Shown piece by piece: positions 1 through 5,036 of a stretch of DNA of 11,679 nt (its first letter is position 1; every line of letters begins with the position of its first letter). This DNA is from Nitrospirota bacterium (GTDB lineage: Bacteria > Nitrospirota > UBA9217): assembly GCA_027456925.1 (NCBI GenBank), contig DAIDTZ010000411.1, forward strand, positions 1 to 11,679, read 5' to 3'. Under the pieces are notes generated by a model, which ran no database searches, had not been told where the DNA came from, and saw nothing but the letters and a program-made list of their open reading frames with translations. Made by a program: the position numbers and the translations under genes.

Positions 1-1
1 C

Positions 2-10
2 TGCTATAAT
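2..10 (+). promoter_or_regulatory. Extended -10 promoter element at window edge
   Basis: TGC-TATAAT: a perfect TATAAT hexamer at 5-10 preceded by the TGn extension. It points toward the histidine kinase gene and would give a leader of about 225 nt. Any -35 box lies outside the window, and a gene may intervene in transcription logic that cannot be seen here. It could be coincidental. Confidence 0.35.
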
Positions 11-182
11 AGCTATTCAGGTTCCCGTTACGAGCGACAACGCAGCGACGTATCCTCCGTTGCGGCGCGTTTAGTAACATCTTTAAAGACCTGAAGCAGC
101 GAACAGATGCAGCTATCCCTACAATGAACAGATTTTTAACAAATCCATCACCCTGTCCCCAAACCATCTTCACAGAGAAGGC

Positions 183-206
183 GCCGGGAATCCCCCTTTC
201 CCCGGC
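183..206 (+). other. GC hairpin in the leader of the kinase gene
   Basis: GCCGGG at 183-188 pairs with CCCGGC at 201-206 across a 12-nt loop. It lies 35 nt upstream of the kinase start codon, so in the mRNA it would sit just before the ribosome binding site (AAGGAG near 229-233). No T-run follows, so it is not a standard terminator. Any role is unknown. Confidence 0.3.
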
Positions 207-241
207 ACGCTGTTGCTCCGGGTCGACGAAGGAGCACGGTT

Positions 242-1750
242 ATGACTGATATGACCGTTGTCCGTATCCTCTCTATGGAGGACGACCCCGGGATTGCCCG
301 GTTACTGCAGGAAACCCTCGAACGCCGCGGTTTTGTCGTAGATGTTGCGCCAAACGGCGAAGAGGGTTTGGCCATGCTCGACACCGCACGATATGATCTC
401 CTGCTGGTTGACTACAATATGCCGCTCCCGGGCGGCATCGAAAAAATCCGCACGCTTGCCGCAAAAAAAATGCCGCCTCCCGCCATCATCGTAACCGGTG
501 CAGGCAATGAACCGGCAGCTGTCGAGACGCTCCGGCCGGGTGTTTCCGACTATATCGTAAAAGACCGGGACAGGAAATATCTTGACCTGCTCCCCTCCGT
601 CATCGACCAGGTCCTGCACAAACAGGACTTAGCCAGGGAGCAGCAGAAGATGGTCGAGACGATCAGGGACAGCGAGGCGCGGTACCGGTTGCTCTTCGAA
701 CATAACCCCATTCCCACCATGGTCTACGATCTTCAGACCCTCAAATTCATTGCCGTCAACAGGGCCGCCGTGCTTCATTACGGTTACTCCTGTGAAGAAT
801 TTTTATCATGCGCCATTGAGGATATTTATACCCCGAAAGAAATGCCGGCGCTCCTGAGCATACTGTCAAAACTTGACGAGGGCGCCAAACAGTCCGGGGT
901 CTGGAAACACCGGTTGAAGGACGGGTCGGTCATCGAAGCGGAGATCGCCTCTCATCAACTGACGTTCAACGGCAATCGAGCGCACTTAATTCTCGCGAAC
1001 GATATTACGAAACGCAGACAGATGGAGGAAAACCTGATCCGTGCCCAAAAGTTTGATTCTCTCGGCGTTCTCGCGGGCGGACTTGCCCATAACTTCAACA
1101 ATTTCTTGACCTCGATCCTCGGGAATATTTATCTGGCAAAGCTGGAGGCACCGCCGGATAAAGCCCTCCAGCGTTATCTTGGGGAGGCCGAGAAAGCAGC
1201 GTCCCGCGCCCAGAGCGTCACGCAGCAACTGCTTTCCTTCGCGCAGGGCGGCGCTCCGCTCAAAAAAGCGGTCCCGGTGCACAAGCTTGTCAGGGAGTCC
1301 GCAAGTTCAGCTCTCCACGGCTCTAAAGTCAAGTATGAACATCATTTCTCCCCCGACCTGTGGAACGTGGAGGCTGACGAGGGCCAGATCGGCCAGGTCA
1401 TTTACAACCTGGTCACTAACGCCGCTCAGGCCATGCCCGAGGGCGGGACGGTGGTCCTGGCCGACGAGAACGTGGCGCACTCCGGCGCCGGCCGTCTGCC
1501 CCTCAAAGCGGGCGATTATGTCAGGATAACCGTCTCCGACCAGGGGGTCGGCATACCGGAAGAATATCGTGAAAAGATCTTCGACCCTTACTTCACGACA
1601 AAGCAAAAGGGGAGCGGACTCGGCCTGGCGACCTGTTATTCCATCATTCAGCGTCATGAAGGCCTTCTGATCGTAGAGTCTCAATCAGGCAAAGGTACGA
1701 CTTTCTCTGTTTACCTGCCCGCATCTGCTTCCACGAAGCCCGCTGCGTAG
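242..1750 (+). CDS. Hybrid sensor histidine kinase (REC-PAS-HisKA-HATPase)
   Basis: Cytoplasmic two-component kinase of 502 residues with no membrane segment. An N-terminal receiver domain (about 6-125) has the acidic pocket E13/D14/D15, phosphoacceptor D57 (LLLVDYNMP), T85 and K107 (YIVKD). A PAS/PAC sensor follows (about 143-257, ending DITKRR). The dimerization box is at 278-289 with the phospho-accepting H283 (AGGLAHNFNN). The ATPase domain shows an N box (N393), G1 (D433-x-G-x-G), F box (FDPYFTT, 447-453) and G2 (GSGLGL, 457-462). The N-terminal REC means the kinase is probably controlled by another kinase or forms a phosphorelay. The residue after the histidine is Asn rather than the usual Asp/Glu. 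The start at 242 is supported by AAGGAG about 9 nt upstream; an in-frame ATG at 251 is an alternative. The input signal cannot be read from the sequence. Confidence 0.93.
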   Translation: MTDMTVVRILSMEDDPGIARLLQETLERRGFVVDVAPNGEEGLAMLDTARYDLLLVDYNMPLPGGIEKIRTLAAKKMPPPAIIVTGAGNEPAAVETLRPGVSDYIVKDRDRKYLDLLPSVIDQVLHKQDLAREQQKMVETIRDSEARYRLLFEHNPIPTMVYDLQTLKFIAVNRAAVLHYGYSCEEFLSCAIEDIYTPKEMPALLSILSKLDEGAKQSGVWKHRLKDGSVIEAEIASHQLTFNGNRAHLILANDITKRRQMEENLIRAQKFDSLGVLAGGLAHNFNNFLTSILGNIYLAKLEAPPDKALQRYLGEAEKAASRAQSVTQQLLSFAQGGAPLKKAVPVHKLVRESASSALHGSKVKYEHHFSPDLWNVEADEGQIGQVIYNLVTNAAQAMPEGGTVVLADENVAHSGAGRLPLKAGDYVRITVSDQGVGIPEEYREKIFDPYFTTKQKGSGLGLATCYSIIQRHEGLLIVESQSGKGTTFSVYLPASASTKPAA

Positions 1751-1776
1751 CTGGAGCTCAGCAGCCGTCGAGCTGC

Positions 1777-1842
1777 GCCGGCAAAGTGCTGGCCATGGAC
1801 GATGAAAGAAATGGCCTCTGTGTGGAGTGGTACGAAACGTGA
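1777..1842 (+). pseudogene. Possible fossil of a C-terminal receiver domain
   Basis: About 30 bases after the kinase stop and in another frame, the sequence reads GKVLAMDDER (1780-1809) and then reaches a stop at 1840. This is a close match to the first strand and acidic pocket of receiver domains (GKVLVMDDE type), which commonly follow kinases of this architecture. No further recognisable receiver sequence continues in one frame. Either the kinase once carried a second REC that was lost by frameshift and deletion, or a ten-residue match arose by chance. It is too short for certainty. Confidence 0.3.
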
Positions 1843-1861
1843 TCGAGGCCCCCTCATGCAG

Positions 1862-1877
1862 TATGACGGCGGTCATA
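1862..1877 (+). promoter_or_regulatory. Crp/Fnr-type operator upstream of the cupin gene
   Basis: Perfect palindrome TATGACGGCGGTCATA, that is TATGA-N6-TCATA, with the TGA-N6-TCA core typical of Crp/Fnr-superfamily sites. The same TATGA-N6-TCATA occurs at 8730-8745 with nearly the same spacing to an extended -10. The centre (1869.5) is about 41.5 bp upstream of the start predicted from the -10 at 1899-1904, which is the class II activation position. Confidence 0.6.
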
Positions 1878-1895
1878 ACTTCTTCAGGGCAGCCA

Positions 1896-1904
1896 TGGTA
1901 TCAT
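1896..1904 (+). promoter_or_regulatory. Extended -10 of the cupin promoter
   Basis: TGG-TATCAT: five of six bases match TATAAT and a TGn extension precedes it. No good -35 is present, as expected if the palindrome at 1862-1877 recruits an activator. Predicted transcription start is near 1911, giving a leader of about 72 nt. Confidence 0.5.
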
Positions 1905-1982
1905 GTCATTTATGAAGTTGAGCGTCTGATTTGAAAATAAACTTCGAACTCTAACTGCGGAACGCAACAAGGGAGGCTTGCC

Positions 1983-2297
1983 ATGGAAACGCTCGATCTC
2001 AAAAAACTTATTAAATTCAGCCCTGATAAAATCTCACGCGAAATGCTTTCCGATAAACCGGAGATGCGGGTGGCCCTCATGTGTTTGAATGCAGGCCAAA
2101 AGCTCGATCCGCACAAAGCGCCGCTCCGGCTCATGATGTACTGCGTACAGGGCAAAGGAACGTTCACTGTCGGTGATGAAAAAATAGAAGCCGATGAAAA
2201 GACCTGTATTCTTTGCGAGCCCAATGTGCAGCACGGGTTTGCCGCCGACAAGGGAGAAAAGCTCGTGGTTATGGCCATAGTCACCCCGGTTGATTAA
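1983..2297 (+). CDS. Small single-domain cupin protein
   Basis: Protein of 104 residues forming one conserved cupin barrel. Cupin motif 1 begins G38-x5-H44, but the second histidine (position 46 is Ala) and the glutamate are missing. Motif 2 keeps P80-x3-H84. Cysteines at 34, 54 and a C76-x2-C79 pair are unusual for such a small cupin. With two of the four classical metal ligands absent, either the metal is held differently (His plus Cys) or the protein binds a ligand without metal. No signal peptide or membrane segment. The start is set by GGGAGG at 1971-1976, 6 nt upstream. The gene is monocistronic or loosely linked to the response regulator 107 bp downstream. Control by a Crp/Fnr-family activator is inferred from the upstream palindrome. 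The substrate is unknown. Confidence 0.85.
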   Translation: METLDLKKLIKFSPDKISREMLSDKPEMRVALMCLNAGQKLDPHKAPLRLMMYCVQGKGTFTVGDEKIEADEKTCILCEPNVQHGFAADKGEKLVVMAIVTPVD

Positions 2298-2308
2298 CAC
2301 CGGCAAAA

Positions 2309-2337
2309 TTGCAGGAAGATACCGCTGATGCTAAGAT
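2309..2337 (+). promoter_or_regulatory. Weak sigma70-like promoter candidate for the response regulator
   Basis: TTGCAG at 2309-2314 and TAAGAT at 2332-2337 are separated by exactly 17 bp. The match is modest (3/6 and 4/6). The predicted start near 2344 would place the hairpin at 2350-2366 at the very 5' end of the transcript. Confidence 0.22.
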
Positions 2338-2349
2338 CAAATCGCTGCA

Positions 2350-2366
2350 GTTCCTTCCACAGGAAC
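2350..2366 (+). other. Short hairpin upstream of the response regulator
   Basis: GTTCCT (2350-2355) pairs with AGGAAC (2361-2366) around a five-base loop. No T-run follows, so termination is unlikely. It may stabilise the mRNA leader or serve as an operator. Confidence 0.3.
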
Positions 2367-2404
2367 CCGAGTGAGAATTGGAGAAGTGATTTTATTACAT
2401 TGCC

Positions 2405-2797
2405 ATGGGGAAAATATTACTGATCGATGATGACAACGCATTTTTGAAAGTACTCGAGGAATACGTGGAGGAACGATACCCCGGCCTGCAGGTCCTTACC
2501 TGCGACGATCCGCTGAGATGTCTCATTGCGATCACGAATGATCTCGACCTCCTGCTGGTCGATCTGGAAATGCCCGGCTTGGACGGCGGAAAGGTCCTCT
2601 CCTACGCCGTATCCAGGGGACTGAGCAGAAAGCGGATCATCATCCTTTCGGGCCGGGACGCCGATTATCTGCATCAGCGGTTCCCGATGGGGAGCTGCCT
2701 GGCGGTGCTGAACAAATACGAAGGCAAGCAGCGCGACGTCCTTGACATGATATTCAGTTCGCTGCAACAGAAAAGTCTGGCAAAAGACAAGTCTTGA
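2405..2797 (+). CDS. Single-domain response regulator (receiver only)
   Basis: A CheY-like stand-alone receiver of 130 residues. Key residues are D8/D9/D10 at the acidic pocket (LLIDDDN), phosphoacceptor D53 (LLVDLEMPG), S82 as the conserved Thr/Ser (ILSGRD) and K104 (LNKYEG). There is no DNA-binding or enzymatic output domain, so it should act through protein partners or as a phosphorelay intermediate. The hybrid kinase at 242-1750 is a plausible but unproven partner. The start at 2405 lacks a well-spaced ribosome binding site: GGAGA lies at 2380-2384, about 20 nt away. An in-frame TGA at 2387 rules out any start further upstream than about 2390. Its 3' end faces the convergent sfsA gene 42 bp away, with no evident terminator between them. 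Confidence 0.88.
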   Translation: MGKILLIDDDNAFLKVLEEYVEERYPGLQVLTCDDPLRCLIAITNDLDLLLVDLEMPGLDGGKVLSYAVSRGLSRKRIIILSGRDADYLHQRFPMGSCLAVLNKYEGKQRDVLDMIFSSLQQKSLAKDKS

Positions 2798-2839
2798 CCA
2801 ACTCCTCCCGCCACAGGCATCCCCGGCCGCAACAGAAGA

Positions 2840-3988
2840 TCACCGCAGATACTTCTCCAGACGGTCGATCCTGAAGTATTGCAGGAACTCGATAAACGGC
2901 CGGGAATGCACCGGGTCTTCCTTCATTCCGAAAAGATGGGTGTCACAGCCGCAGTCCGACGATCCGAAGGCTTTGACATGCCACTCGGCTATCCTGCCGA
3001 GGGCGGCGGCAATTTCACATTCAAGGTCCTCGCTTGCCCGGATCGGCAAAGCAGCGTGAAATTCCGCCGCCGCTCTCAGATAATCGATGTGCCAATGACA
3101 GCTTTTCAACAACCGGCGGTGGCGCGCGATGCGTTTCGTGAGATTCACCCTGGCCGACCCGACATAGAGATAATAACCTTTCTTGAATTTTATTTCTCCC
3201 AGTCCGCCTATTAACAGTTTCTCGTCCCGGGAAAGATGGAGGATGATAATGTAGCTGCCGCTGTCATGGGCCTCCTGTTCGACCACCTGCCACGGAATAA
3301 TAAGGTCGCGTGTCTTGCCGGGCAAGAGCGCTGAAGTCCACTCCACGGACACCGCCTTCACCAGGACCCGGTCCTTGACCGCGAGAAGGGTCCGCGAGAA
3401 TTCCAGGTCCGTATGGTGCTCAGGCATGAAATACTCTGCTTTGGGCCAGTGGACCAGGAACACTACAGCTGTCTTCTTTCCCTGTTCAGCAAGGTCAAAA
3501 AGTTCGATCAAGTGCTTCGTTCCCCGCGCCGTAACCGCGTCGGGAAACATGGCGATCTTGTTGCCAACGAGCGTACACGATTTCACCTCTACGACAACGT
3601 CTTTTTCGTTTTGTCGGAGCAGAAAGTCAAATCTGCTGTTGCCGATGGAGATTTCCGGCTTTATCACTGAAGCGTTTTCCAGTCCCGGAATCTTCCCTTC
3701 CTCGATGAGCTGCCGCGCCACGAGGTTGTTGACGTGCGTATGGAGCATGATCGGAACGCCGTCCCGCTCGACTCCGACAATGGTAAAATCCGTGCTTCCT
3801 TCGTAAGACGCATCATGTTTGACCAGATAGAGAACCGTGCCGGGAAAAAACAATTCCCAGAGCCTGCCCGGATTCGGGAGATAGGCCCGCACGCTTCTGC
3901 CCTGCACGGTACATTCAACAATGAACCTGTTCGGCCTGCGCACAAAGATACCCTTTATCGTCTTGTGAAAAAATTCTCTTTTTTCCAT
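2840..3988 (-). CDS. sfsA: SfsA nuclease fused to a GIY-YIG/DUF123 domain
   Basis: Protein of 382 residues in two parts. Residues 1 to about 235 match SfsA (about 234 residues in E. coli), an OB-fold plus PD-(D/E)xK nuclease once called sugar fermentation stimulation protein. It shows LPNPGRLWEL near 37-46, RFDFLL with D121, VVVEVKS with E134/K136 as the catalytic set, and PDAVTARGTKHL at 149-160. Residues about 245-365 match DUF123, a GIY-YIG-like domain, with GYYLYVGSAR (271-280), RHRR, the HWHIDYL strip (298-304) and SSDCGCDTHLF (343-353). Both parts look intact and in one frame, so the fusion appears genuine. It probably acts on nucleic acid in the cytoplasm; its substrate is not known. 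The ATG at 3988 has only a weak ribosome binding site. The gene is alone on its strand here. Confidence 0.93.
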   Translation of the reverse strand: MEKREFFHKTIKGIFVRRPNRFIVECTVQGRSVRAYLPNPGRLWELFFPGTVLYLVKHDASYEGSTDFTIVGVERDGVPIMLHTHVNNLVARQLIEEGKIPGLENASVIKPEISIGNSRFDFLLRQNEKDVVVEVKSCTLVGNKIAMFPDAVTARGTKHLIELFDLAEQGKKTAVVFLVHWPKAEYFMPEHHTDLEFSRTLLAVKDRVLVKAVSVEWTSALLPGKTRDLIIPWQVVEQEAHDSGSYIIILHLSRDEKLLIGGLGEIKFKKGYYLYVGSARVNLTKRIARHRRLLKSCHWHIDYLRAAAEFHAALPIRASEDLECEIAAALGRIAEWHVKAFGSSDCGCDTHLFGMKEDPVHSRPFIEFLQYFRIDRLEKYLR

Positions 3989-4036
3989 ACACCATAGTAC
4001 CCAAAACTTTCGAGTCTGTCACCCTATTCTCTTTTT

Positions 4037-4183
4037 GACATATTAAGGGTCTTAAAATAGACCGAACATAAGTAATGCTATGGCTTTGCAGACAACCCAT
4101 CCCCACCCCGACCCTCCCCTTGAAAGGGAGGGGGGATGGGTGGCTTTCAGAAGTCCACATTATTTTGAGACCATTAATAGGTC
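4037..4183. mobile_element. MITE-like element with 24-bp imperfect terminal inverted repeats
   Basis: Positions 4037-4060 and 4160-4183 are inverted copies matching at 20 of 24 positions, with no internal coding sequence over 147 bp. Each end carries AGACC/GGTCT half palindromes (4048-4063 and 4168-4184). The interior holds a GC-rich hairpin. No clear target duplication flanks the outer ends and no transposase is nearby, so mobility is inferred from form only. The ends could instead be paired regulatory operators. Confidence 0.5.
4096..4140. repeat. REP-like GC-rich palindrome
   Basis: CCCATCCCC (4096-4104) pairs with GGGGATGGG (4132-4140), and CCCTCCC (4112-4118) pairs with GGGAGGG (4126-4132; base 4132 is shared, so the two stems compete for it). 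The composition resembles the dispersed C-rich/G-rich intergenic palindromes found in many proteobacterial and related genomes. It is bracketed by a near-duplicate: TGGCTTTGCAGA (4081-4092) and TGGCTTTCAGA (4141-4151). Confidence 0.55.
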
Positions 4184-4385
4184 TGACCTGTGCGGAGAAA
4201 ACCCCGGTACAATGATAAAATAGCGTTGACATCCGGTGCGCAAATCTTTATTAGTCTTGCCTGGCAGGAAGAATCGCCTTTCCCTGGTTGCATTCCAACT
4301 CCCATATCAAAATCAAAACGCTCCAAAGAGCATCCGCAGTTGACTAAATTGCATGCCTCAGCACAACGCTTTACACTGCCGTGAT

Positions 4386-4404
4386 ATACTTACACATAAA
4401 GTAT
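4386..4404. promoter_or_regulatory. Palindrome upstream of the Rrf2-cydAB cluster (distal)
   Basis: ATACTT (4386-4391) and AAGTAT (4399-4404) form a perfect 6-bp inverted repeat with a 7-bp spacer, 161 bp before the Rrf2 start codon. It could be an operator for a dimeric regulator. A 6-bp inverted repeat in AT-rich intergenic DNA can also arise by chance. Confidence 0.3.
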
Positions 4405-4513
4405 GCCTCATGGCGCATTGCCGCAGCACATCGTTGTTGCGAGGCAACTGTGTATTCAGCATTATTCTGCATATTCCACCCTGATTTTTGCGCCCTTCGG
4501 CATGCAGGGTCAT

Positions 4514-4533
4514 ACTATTCTATGTTAAATAGT
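4514..4533. promoter_or_regulatory. Palindrome just upstream of the Rrf2 gene (possible autoregulatory operator)
   Basis: ACTATT (4514-4519) and AATAGT (4528-4533) are perfect inverted arms with an 8-bp spacer. It overlaps a weak -10 candidate CATACT (4511-4516, with TTGCGC at 4488-4493, 17-bp spacing) and would sit across the transcription start. That is a typical place for autorepression by an Rrf2-family protein. Confidence 0.38.
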
Positions 4534-4564
4534 CGGTAAAATATTCGAGGAGATGAAATAGCTC

Positions 4565-4957
4565 ATGCTGGTGACGCGTGAAACCGATTATGCAGTCCGA
4601 ACGGTCCTCTACCTGGCCCGCGAACGGGATCGCACTGCAAGCGTGACCGAAGTGGCCCGCGCGATGCGCATCCCGAAGAGTTTTCTTGCGAAAATCCTTC
4701 AAAGGCTCGTGCGCAGTCACATCCTGAAATCAAGGCGCGGAGTGAACGGAGGGTTTCAGCTTGCCCAAAAGCCCTCGAACATAAACCTGCTTTCGATCAT
4801 GGAGGCCATCCAGGGCCCGGCGGGGATCAATCTGTGCGCAGTAGATAGCAAAAAATGCACCTGGAGCGCCACCTGCTCCGTGCATCCGGTGTGGGTTGGA
4901 ATCCGAAAGGAGGTAGAACGCCGCCTGAAAAAACAGACCATTGCCGGATTATTGTGA
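4565..4957 (+). CDS. Rrf2-family transcriptional regulator with three-Cys cluster motif
   Basis: A 130-residue DNA-binding regulator. The N-terminal winged helix-turn-helix (about 1-70) reads TRETDYAVRTVLYLA, then the helices ASVTEVARAMRIPKSFLAKILQRL (25-48), then the wing RRGVNGGFQLA. The C-terminal helix region carries C91, C98 and C104 (spacing x6 and x5), close to the C-x5-C-x5-C of IscR and the cysteine trio of NsrR, which bind Fe-S clusters. It may therefore sense O2, NO or Fe-S status; which one cannot be told from sequence. Start at 4565 is supported by GAGGAG at 4547-4552, and an out-of-frame ATG at 4553 stops after two codons. It lies 79 bp before cydA on the same strand, so cydAB is the obvious local target. 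Confidence 0.9.
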   Translation: MLVTRETDYAVRTVLYLARERDRTASVTEVARAMRIPKSFLAKILQRLVRSHILKSRRGVNGGFQLAQKPSNINLLSIMEAIQGPAGINLCAVDSKKCTWSATCSVHPVWVGIRKEVERRLKKQTIAGLL

Positions 4958-4961
4958 TTCC

Positions 4962-4977
4962 CTTGACCCTGTTCATC
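4962..4977 (+). promoter_or_regulatory. Weak Fnr-like site between the Rrf2 gene and cydA
   Basis: CTTGACCCTGTTCATC keeps the TGA-N6-TCA core and matches TATGA-N6-TCATA at 7 of 10 informative positions. Unlike the two strong sites, no extended -10 lies at the right distance (TATTTT at 5010-5015 is the best hexamer and is too far). Control of cydAB by oxygen through such a site would be expected biologically, but the sequence support is thin. Confidence 0.25.
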
Positions 4978-5036
4978 GCACTGCGAAGGCATGTGAAGTC
5001 CCTATTCAGTATTTTCGGAAAGGAGTGTTAATCCCT

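Larger units (their letters stand above)
4184..4564 (+). other. Remaining intergenic region before the Rrf2 gene
   Basis: No credible gene is present. A 64-codon frame at 4190-4384 has no ribosome binding site and no recognisable protein features. Weak promoter-like pairs occur: TTGACA (4226-4231) with TATTAG 17 bp later, and TTGCGA (4437-4442) with CATTAT 17 bp later. ATGCCTCA is repeated at 4353-4360 and 4403-4410. Two palindromes are listed separately. Confidence 0.4.

Noticed and set aside
204..216. Sigma54-like promoter (GGCAC...TTGC) before the kinase gene
   Set aside because: GG and GC are separated by 9 rather than the strict 10 bases, and there is no TGG at the -24 end.
1865..1914. 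Second stretch resembling receiver-domain sequence (FRAAMVS) after the kinase
   Set aside because: It overlaps the palindrome and extended -10 of the cupin promoter, is in another frame from GKVLAMDDE and ends at once; a regulatory reading explains the bases better.
2322..2337. TGAT-N6-ATCA palindrome as an Fnr box before the response regulator
   Set aside because: Fnr boxes need N4 between TTGAT and ATCAA; the spacing is 2 bases too long and the outer bases do not match.
3315..3806. 163-codon frame on the plus strand inside sfsA
   Set aside because: Antisense to a well-supported gene, with no ribosome binding site and low-complexity Ser/Thr/Arg-rich translation.
4035..4063. TTGACA at 4035 as a standard sigma70 promoter
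   Set aside because: The AT-rich candidate -10 (TAAAAT) is only 12 bp away and the hexamers at 16-18 bp are poor; the bases are better explained as part of the inverted repeat.
4190..4384. 64-codon plus-strand frame in the intergenic region
   Set aside because: No ribosome binding site, no recognisable motif and composition like random translation.
4941..5036. Longer N terminus for CydA
   Set aside because: It would overlap the Rrf2 gene and add a polar extension absent from the family; ATG 5037 has a good ribosome binding site.
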